From positions 60,401,080 through 60,465,079 of the forward strand of contig OY744529.1 in NCBI GenBank assembly GCA_963556195.1: a stretch of DNA of 64,000 nucleotides, in the 5' to 3' direction. The position numbers were made by a program, and so were the translations under genes. The stretch is from Sepiola atlantica (lineage: Eukaryota > Mollusca > Cephalopoda > Sepiida > Sepiolidae). The notes under the pieces were generated by a model. It was given only the letters and a program-made list of their open reading frames with translations. It was not told where the DNA came from and did not search any database. The first letter of the stretch is position 1; each line of letters starts with the position of its first letter. Positions 56,672-64,000 of this stretch are shown in pieces.

Positions 56672-57690
56672 TTTTTTTTATCTATTTATTTTTTCTTTTA
56701 CAATTCTCGGAAAATTCGAAACTTTTTATAATTATTATTTAAATTAATTTCTAATCATTTCTTCTTTTTCTTTTCATTTTAACTTTTACCTATTATAACC
56801 ATTTGCTCTCATCGTCTCACTGTCTTTTTATTTAATTACTTATTACAATAAAATTGAAACTCTCTTCTCATAGTAGAACTAGAACCCTTTCTAGATTGCG
56901 ACATTTTTTTAATTTTTTCTCCAGTAGATGGATTGCCCCCCCTCCCACAAAAAAACTTTTAATTTTTTTATTTACTAGCTACAATACACAAAAACGTTAA
57001 TTTGATTCGGTTTATTTTTACTTGATCTTTTTTAAATTTCAAAATATAATTAATTTTACAGTGTAGTTTCTGTTACTTAATCTCCTTTCTTCTCAATCAG
57101 TGACGTACTGAACTTATTCTGTTTTCTCCTATGTCAGTGAAGAAGAAATCCTACTAGACTGAGATGGATTTTCAACACATTGAACACCAACATTTCTTAT
57201 TTATGGTTTGTAAATTCAATCTACAGTCTAAAAGGCCACATTGGATTGGATAAAAAATTGTATCAGTCTAGAAGGATTTTTCCTTCACTGAAATTCGAAA
57301 CATTTACGCATATTTTTGGTTCACATTTACTAATTTTGGGGGGAGGGGGGACTTATTTTTATTTTTACAAACAACCCGCTACTTAAAACTGTAGGGGGGG
57401 GGGGCAATCACGCAAAACAGAGAAAACTTTATTTTGTTTGATTAGAAACATTGATAAATCCTATTTTAATCTCCTAAATTACTTGCAGAGTTCTTTTCAA
57501 CTTCTTTTTTACTAATTAATACTTTAATATTTACATATCAAATAAAAATTACGGCAGTCTAGAAGGATAACTCTCAATGGCAGATTGCAACAACTAACCA
57601 TAGCAAGAGAGTTATTACTCCATTAATTGTTTCAGCTACTGTTTTACATCAACATTGTGGTGTCTGTATGCGCGCTGGTCAGTCATAAGC
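56531..57690. other. Unassigned AT-rich spacer with G runs
   Basis: Contains G homopolymers near 56609, 57339 and 57393, short (TTA)n, and no recognised gene. Confidence 0.35.
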
Positions 57691-57699
57691 ACAAAATAA

Positions 57700-57780
57700 T
57701 TCGAGAGTTACAGATTTTGCAAGGAAATTGTAAAGTTATTTGACTTTCCAGAGCAGAGCCGATGCACGGGTCAGCTAGTC
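57700..57780 (+). mobile_element. Possible repeat terminus (GCACGGGTCAGCTAGT)
   Basis: GATGCACGGGTCAGCTAGT resembles a Helitron-like CTAG-T terminus. Only the end is seen, so the call is tentative. Confidence 0.25.
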
Positions 57781-59500
57781 TTAAATAACACGCCATCTTA
57801 AATAATCAAATACTGACCATCGTCTCCAACCCCTTCAAGGTGTTGTCCCATCGTCCACCTAACAAACTCATTAACCCTAATTCTCGAGTGGTCTTTGGCC
57901 TTTATAAACGGTAACACAGTACAAAAAAGCTATACAGCGGTTGAATCTAGGTAAAGATGGGAATTTACATACCCAGGTACTGTACCAACACCGTTAAAGA
58001 AGCGGGTATAAACTACTCTTTATTATATATTCATTGCAAAAATGCACTACGTAGTATTTTCTTTAGATATCTAACAGTGTATCTTTGTTAGTTTGAATGT
58101 TGATAGTATTATGAGCCATACAGTATAGGAATGGCTGAATATTAAGTACCTCTTCGCAATTTACTTGTTACATTTGACATTTCACATAATATAAAAAGAT
58201 GCATACGACTAAACTTTGAAATAGCGCACAATTTGCCATGGAAATACGGCACATAGAATTTAGCAGCTGAAATCGAAAATGATATGAAGTAGAATCGCCT
58301 AGTGACGTGCAAGTGTCTGGTGATGTTCTGCGCCAACTCCTTGATTGTATGCTCCAAAGACTTAAGTATAAGTCCTAGTACTGAGAAATATTATGAGAAA
58401 GAGAGATAGTTTTAATATGATCGTATGCTCCAACACAGTCGGCATTCCGCTCTGCACGACACTGGAATCACCTGCAAAAAGATCGACGACACAAAAGTAT
58501 TACAAAACATGTCGAATAAAAAAGCGTTTTGTAGCGCCCCCCCCCGCTCAAATTTGAATAATAATTGTTTGTACGTGCGTTATCACCTTTAACATCCATT
58601 AAAAAATGATCGCCAAAGACTGAGAAATATATGATGTTGTTGTTGTCAAACATTTAGACTCTACCCATTTTAAAAGAAATTGTTCCAAAATCGAATATGA
58701 AGCTACAAATAGAATTCTATTGTGATAAAAAAAATTATCGGTACTATATGGCCTTAAGGATAAGATCAAAGTGTAGTGTTTGTACTGTCCTCATGTGACA
58801 GGAAATAAATCCATTCACGTTTAGAATGGAGGAGATAATGCCGGATATTGTATTTATTTACCTGTCTCCAGAAGAGCAAACAATAGACACCAAATCGGTT
58901 TATGATGTGGAGGAATCCAGCTCTCTATAAAAAGGCACTCTGAATGGTGACACAAATACTTGAATACTTTCAGCGACACATTTAGCTTCGTTCGAATTCA
59001 TTGATTTTTTATATTTTATTCGCTCAACCGTTTTCTGTCTCATCATTAATTTCAGACCGGGAGTAGGAGTGACTAGCCATCTAAAATAATATTTCGACCC
59101 ATAACACCGTAAAAGAAATACGGTAGAAATCTAATTAGGGTAATATTTTTTGTATTACACTGTCCGTTCGCTCACTTCATATTAATCATACGCCTATCAG
59201 TCTAATAAGAAAGAGTTTCCAAAGTTACGTTTTCATATCACAAATAGTACACACACATCTACAATCTTTTTTTCCATGGCTTTCTTAGAACAAAACTCCC
59301 CATATACTACTTTGCTTTAAACTTAAACTTAATAGACATCATGCACTATTTTTTACTTTTGTTTGTAATGCGTGTTTCGGTTTGTCGTTTACATATGTCG
59401 AAACAAACTTATAAAGGGATGAACTAAATCGCAACAGCTATGGTTACAACATATTTTACATTGACTTTTACAAAAAGTTTGTAACTTTTGCATATTCCCA
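57781..59500. other. Unassigned spacer
   Basis: No RNA gene or recognised domain. Frames of 61-71 codons on the minus strand (58142-58357, 58468-58653) are unassigned. Confidence 0.35.
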
Positions 59501-59809
59501 TTGTGAACCGATCTTTTATCCTAAGGGGTTAATCTTGGGACCGGCATCAGTGTGAACCGTTTGACGGGTGACGGAGGTGGGGGCGGTTGACCTTTTTGGA
59601 CCGTTTATCCTTGTCGCGGCATCCATGTGGCAGGATCTTTTATCCTAGGGACGAATCGTGGCGAAATGTCGAACGGGAGAAGTCTGACTGCATGTGCACG
59701 TAATTTCTCGCCGTTCTTACCAGTGAGCAATCATCGTCTCTGTCGTTTTCTCTTCTGGAACCGACTAGCTGGGAGGGACCATCGTGCTGCAAAAGAACCT
59801 TATTTGTAA
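59501..59809. repeat. GC-richer segment with a short direct repeat
   Basis: GATCTTTTATCCTAAGG near 59511 recurs as GATCTTTTATCCTAGGG near 59635, both in a CGG-rich local context unlike its neighbours. Possibly a fragment of an unknown element. Confidence 0.4.
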
Positions 59810-59954
59810 TAAGGAAAGAAAAACATTTATCCGTTTTCTTATAAAAATATGTTTATTTTCTTGAAGACATTTTAAAACTTTTCAGAGACCGCAGCAAAAT
59901 GCGTGCGTATCTTCCGAATTCAAAACCCCGTCTACGTTTACAAATCTCTTAACG

Positions 59955-60020
59955 AGAGAGAGAGAGAAGGGGAGAAAGTGAGAGAGAAGAAGAGAGACAG
60001 AGGGAGAGAGAGAGAGAGAA
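59955..60020. repeat. (GA)n purine tract
   Basis: GA dinucleotides with GGA interruptions. Confidence 0.9.
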
Positions 60021-60510
60021 TACTGCACAATCAGTGTACGACCCGTCAAATGTTTATATTTTTGAGTCTCATAGCCGATGTTGTCGAATGATCCCTGACC
60101 CCATCGCCCTCAAAACCTGTCATCGAATTGTTTTGACCTTTATATTTCCTTCGCCAGGATCAATTATGATTCTCTTCCCATTCTGACTTTGATATATGAA
60201 ATATAAACAATTCCATTTTTGTTGAACTTTCAAGCTTTCCCGAAACCTCAGCGCAAGCCTGGCACAAGGCTCACGAATATTGCGCATTGTGCCACACCAT
60301 AACAATGTTCAATGGTGGAGAAAGAGCAAAAGTATTCACCATAGAGGCAGTTACTTGCTTTTTGCGCGTACGCTCCTCATGCGCCGCTACACGCGAGCAA
60401 ATACCAGCTCTGACCGGCTGGCTTTCGTAGAAACTGGATCTAGCATAGTCGACGCGCCGTGCGAGAAAGTAGCTTATCAAACAGGTTCGTTTTTATATTA
60501 CTGGTTAGTC
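60021..60510. other. Unassigned spacer
   Basis: Overlapping frames on both strands (60120-60540) have no recognised domain. Confidence 0.35.
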
Positions 60511-61490
60511 AGTGTTTACGCAGATTATATTTTTACTTAGACGCTTATTTTCTTAAGAATAAAATTGAGAAAAATCACTTTATTTACAGATACATTTATT
60601 TCTATAAAATATTAACTTCCTTCCAGTGTTTGTGTTTAGACACTGTTATTTACCCCCCCTCCAATTAAGAATACAGAATACCCACCATCTCTCTGTAGTA
60701 CGTTGATGCAAGGATGTTCGTTCTTAGTTACGAAATAATACAAACGTTTAAATATTAAGTTTAATTTATACATTTAATTTCTGTTTATTTTTAATTTTAA
60801 TTTTAATTAAATTTAGATTTAATTTAAATTTTACTTATTATTAAAATTGAGTTTTTGCAAAGAATATTCGCTAATCTTTCAAATTAAATGCTGATATTTG
60901 TGACAATAATACTCAGAAATAATACCTTTTTTATAAATATATTTAATCCTATAAAATAGTACCTTCCGTCTAGTGTTTATGCATAGACATTATTATTTAA
61001 TTTGCCCCCAAATTAACAAGGCATTCTAGCCTCTACCTATGTACGTTGCTGTGATGATGCTTATTCTTATCCATGACATAATACGAACGTTTAAATGTTC
61101 ATTTTTATTTACAATTTCTATTTATTTTTTGTTTACATTTAATTTTCATTTAAATTTAGATTTTACATATTATGCACAACCAGAGCTGGTTTTAGCAAGA
61201 AATATTTGCTTACCCCTTTTAATTACACCCAATCTTCTTAACAATAATAATTTTATTTGCAGATACATTAAACCCTATAAAATAGTGACTTTTTTCCAGT
61301 GTTTACGTATAGCCACTATTATTCAAACTTTTAAACTAAAGTAAAAACACAATCTCTTCATCTCTACGTACGTTGCTGCGTGAATGTACTTTCTTAGTTA
61401 TTACACAATACAAACGCTTAAATGTTTATTATCATTTTTAACGTAAATAACTACAGAACACTATAATTACTACTTATAGATAGTTTAAAA
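60511..61490. repeat. Three diverged tandem copies of a ~325-350-bp unit
   Basis: CTATAAAATA followed by TTCCAGTGTTT...TAGACACT-like sequence, then TACGTTG, then ACGAAATAATACAAACGTTTAAATGTT-like sequence, recurs starting near 60602, 60949 and 61273. Each copy ends in T/A-rich DNA. No coding potential. Satellite-like or the remains of a tandemly duplicated element. Confidence 0.7.
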
Positions 61491-62324
61491 AACTATTAAA
61501 ATACTTATATGAAATTCAGGTGTTTCAAGGTTTCTTGCGTTCTAAAATGTTTCCGTGCACGGGCCCCGAAAAAATAATTTAAGTATTTTTTTTATTATTA
61601 TTAATTATTCATAGAATTTCTATTAGCCCTCCTAGTTCTTAGGTTCTTCAGTTTTCCCGGACAACGCTGGTTCACAAGCCTCGCTAGTGAAATTTATCAG
61701 TACATAAAAATTAAATTAAAACCTTTTTTATTAATTATTCATGAATGCCCATTAGTCCTGCTAATCGTTATATAATTCTATCTATTTAGATTGGCTTCAA
61801 TCTTTATTATTGATTTTTAAATTGCTTAATATTTGCAAGAATAATGCACTGCAATTATTTTGTTCTCGAAATACAATTAGTCTGATTTGTTATGAAATGT
61901 GCGGAAATCAGTAAATGAAAATGAAAATATGGCACGTGAATTATTACAAAAACTGAATAATTGCTTATACATGTCGAATTGGTAGTCCCACTATTCCCCT
62001 ATTTACTGCGATCTTAAAGACGGACATAATGTTCGTAGGTGAATGTCATATTACTATGATTTAAATACGATCGTCATTGTTTACGTGAAGAAGAAAATAT
62101 CCAACATTTCGTGTCAATAAAATTAAGAATGTGGAAAAGCATCAAAATACGAGGTGATTCCTCATGTGTACGACTATAGGATCTACATGTCTTTTAATCA
62201 TTATATTTATTAAGCAACTGCGTGAGCGATAACAAAAAAAAAAGAAAAAGAAAAAGCTTTCTGATAATACCCGAACGGTTATTATTTTGTTTAAAGAAAC
62301 ACATATTAATATTATTATATTTAA
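61491..62324. other. Unassigned AT-rich spacer
   Basis: Nothing recognised. Confidence 0.35.
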
Positions 62325-62535
62325 AAAGCGTAATAATTATAGTGAACCGGAATGCAGTTTATAATTCTCTATTAAGTTAAAGGAACAAATGTTTTTGTAA
62401 GCATAATAATAATCTCAAACTTGATTTATTAAGTGGGGTTTACGAATGTTTTTGTATGCGTAATAATAATAATCTTTAACTGGAATGTAGTTTATAATTA
62501 AGTATTCATTGAGTGAAGTGAACGAACTCTTAGAC
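62325..62535. repeat. Imperfect short tandem repeat (~70-85 bp)
   Basis: GCGTAATAATAATAATC/GCATAATAATAATCTC, GGAATG(C/T)AGTTTATAATT and GAATGTTTTTGTA motifs recur two to three times. Confidence 0.55.
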
Positions 62536-62884
62536 AGAAGTAATGAGTGATTCCCAATCTAAACGTTGGTAATATACCGTTGGTTTGAGTAACGGCGCTT
62601 CGGTTTGGTCAGAAGTTTATGATTATATCAACAATTATCAGAAAGTAATCAGCATTCTCAAGTTAGCTATGGGCATCTGTCACACACACCTCGAGGAGTG
62701 ATACTAAACCTTATGTCAAGAATCCTTATTCAAATTTTGATCAAAATCCAATACATGATTGTAATTCAAGAAAATGTCTGAAATTTAAGGCTTTTTTCAA
62801 CGTTGTTTCAATCTGAGATGCAGATCGGAAAAGTGACGGTCTGTGAGAGTGAATATGCAATAAAAGACCCTCTGCCTGCTGTTA

Positions 62885-63253
62885 TCATCTGGGTCTGTGT
62901 AGCTCGATAATCAAGCCAATATCTGTGGTGGAATTAAAGTCCACAAATACATGGATTTGGAGGCTCGGATCTGAGGATAGTGCTGCGTCTATACTATCGG
63001 AGACGTGGATGGAGGGAGAACGATAGCGGAAATATAGGTAACTAACGATGTGTTGTAAGGTTAGTCTAAAGCACATGTACGCCTGTTCTTTACATTCTGG
63101 TCTAATCTCTCTAGTCAAAGGGAACGTGTTATAGATATAAACTCCGAGCCTGTGCATATGCTTGTCGGGGTCTTTACGGCAAACTAAAAGGTACCTTGGC
63201 ATACTTAAACTATTAGAGGATGTTGAAAGGTTTAGATCCGTTTTCAGTTTCAT
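62885..63253 (-). pseudogene. LINE AP-endonuclease fragment
   Basis: 122 open codons on the minus strand. The segments RLGVYIYNTFPLTREIRPEC, YMCFRLTLQHIVSYLYFRYR and SPSIHVSDSIDAALSSDPS lead to VFVDFNSTT. This is the endonuclease pattern of jockey/RTE-like LINEs, where the last block is usually GDFN. The first Gly is replaced and the catalytic end is truncated, so it is a fragment. The RT part is not adjacent. Confidence 0.65.
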
Positions 63254-63600
63254 TTAGTGCTAGAATATCCGGGGGTTTTACGAAAAAGTTATGATTCTAC
63301 ATCATCGAAGTTAGTTCTAATCCCTTGGATATTTGTGAAAGAGAGCATAAAGGTAGGATGCGATTTAGTTGTTTTTTTAGGTGCGAGTTCTGTCGAGACG
63401 ACTGCATTACTCCCCCCCAGCTAGGTATTAGATAGTGAACTAGTCCCAAGCCTTGGTTGTGCAACTAGTTTAAGAGAAGGAAAACTCCGAAATAACACCA
63501 TTTAAAGCTTTTTTTCGACTTTTCTTCGCCCTAAACAAGGGGCATATTGTCACTGAGACGTAAGGAGTTACTATAATTAGGGGCCACATTTATAGTTAGA
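63254..63600. other. Unassigned spacer
   Basis: No recognised feature. Confidence 0.35.
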
Positions 63601-63609
63601 ATCCTAAGT

Positions 63610-63745
63610 GAGGAGTTGTGCAGGAAGATTGTTGTTCACATTACATTTAAATGTCTGCATGTTTGTACAGTCGAGGGAGCAGGAAGGGAATTCCAAAGGC
63701 AAACGGCGCGAGGAAAGAAGCTAGCCTTATCCATTGCCGTGCAAA
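63610..63745 (-). pseudogene. LINE ORF2 C-terminal fragment
   Basis: The minus strand reads ASFLPRAVCLWNSLPAPSTVQ, the usual RxxSFxPRxxxLWNSLP tail of jockey/CR1-type LINEs, soon followed by stops. It lies upstream (in minus orientation) of the endonuclease fragment, so the two are from different insertions. Confidence 0.55.
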
Positions 63746-64000
63746 CAACATCATGGTGGTTGGATATTGGGGGAATTGTTGATTTCTCATTGTTCACAAC
63801 ACACTATTATAGATTTTCGAGAAATCTCGAGTTCCTTATTTCTACGACTCGATGCGTTTTCTTTGCATCTCAATATCTGTGGCTATTACACTTTTACAGT
63901 GGTTTCTTGATGCTATAATTTTTTGTTTATTTGTATCTTACTTATAGCGGTTTTAACGGCGCAATGCTTGTATATACACAATATCAACTGCACAGGTCGA
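63746..64000. other. Unassigned right-edge sequence
   Basis: Nothing recognised. The window ends here. Confidence 0.35.

Noticed and set aside
63616..63918. 100-codon plus-strand frame
   Set aside because: The opposite strand carries a recognisable LINE C-terminal motif, so this frame is an antisense shadow.

Overview
The window looks like repeat-rich intergenic DNA from an animal, most likely a cephalopod mollusc such as an octopus. That reading rests on the mix of repeats: a Tx1/L1-type LINE with separate ORF1 and ORF2, a gypsy LTR element, Penelope-like remnants with GIY-YIG tails, Tc1-type and other LINE debris, tRNA-, U2- and 5S-derived fragments, and many long (AT)n and (ATT)n microsatellites. 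The species is an inference. I found no convincing host protein-coding gene.

Left part (1-28791). A gypsy-type LTR retrotransposon on the minus strand sits inside an (ATT)n microsatellite. It is an internal-deletion derivative: gag, zinc knuckles, protease and the first part of RT are joined in frame to the integrase C-terminus, and gag carries one in-frame TAG. Its two 274-bp LTRs differ at one base. The right-hand LTR is split by a 24.5-kb head-to-tail array of four nearly identical 6.1-kb LINEs, also on the minus strand. Every LINE is bounded on both sides by the same 17-bp piece of the LTR (GGCATTTAGATAACACA), giving five copies of the target for four insertions. ORF1 encodes a CCHC zinc-knuckle protein with a basic Pro/Lys-rich tail. 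ORF2 encodes an AP endonuclease, a YADD reverse transcriptase and a C-terminal CCHC motif. Unit 4 has both ORFs intact, unit 2 has only ORF2 intact, unit 3 only ORF1, and unit 1 neither. Variants shared between units group the four copies in all three possible ways, so the array is mosaic.

Right part (28792-64000). This is AT-rich DNA built from decayed mobile elements. It holds a Tc1-type transposase pseudogene fused to a U2 snRNA-like head, two more U2-like fragments, a 5S rRNA-like fragment and two tRNA-like segments (29.6-40.2 kb). It also holds at least four Penelope-like remnants (41.0-42.8, 43.4-46.0, 48.1-49.6 and 53.5-55.9 kb). Several of these have a 3' end repeated in inverted orientation and end directly at (AT)n tracts, and some carry CTGATGA-hairpin-GAAA motifs reminiscent of hammerhead ribozyme cores. 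Decayed LINE pieces on the minus strand lie at 38.4, 46.5, 62.9 and 63.6 kb. There is also a small foldback element and several tandem repeats.

The strongest candidate for a distinct system is the target-specific LINE that has repeatedly inserted into one short site within an LTR. It resembles the logic of Xenopus Tx1, which inserts into another transposon.
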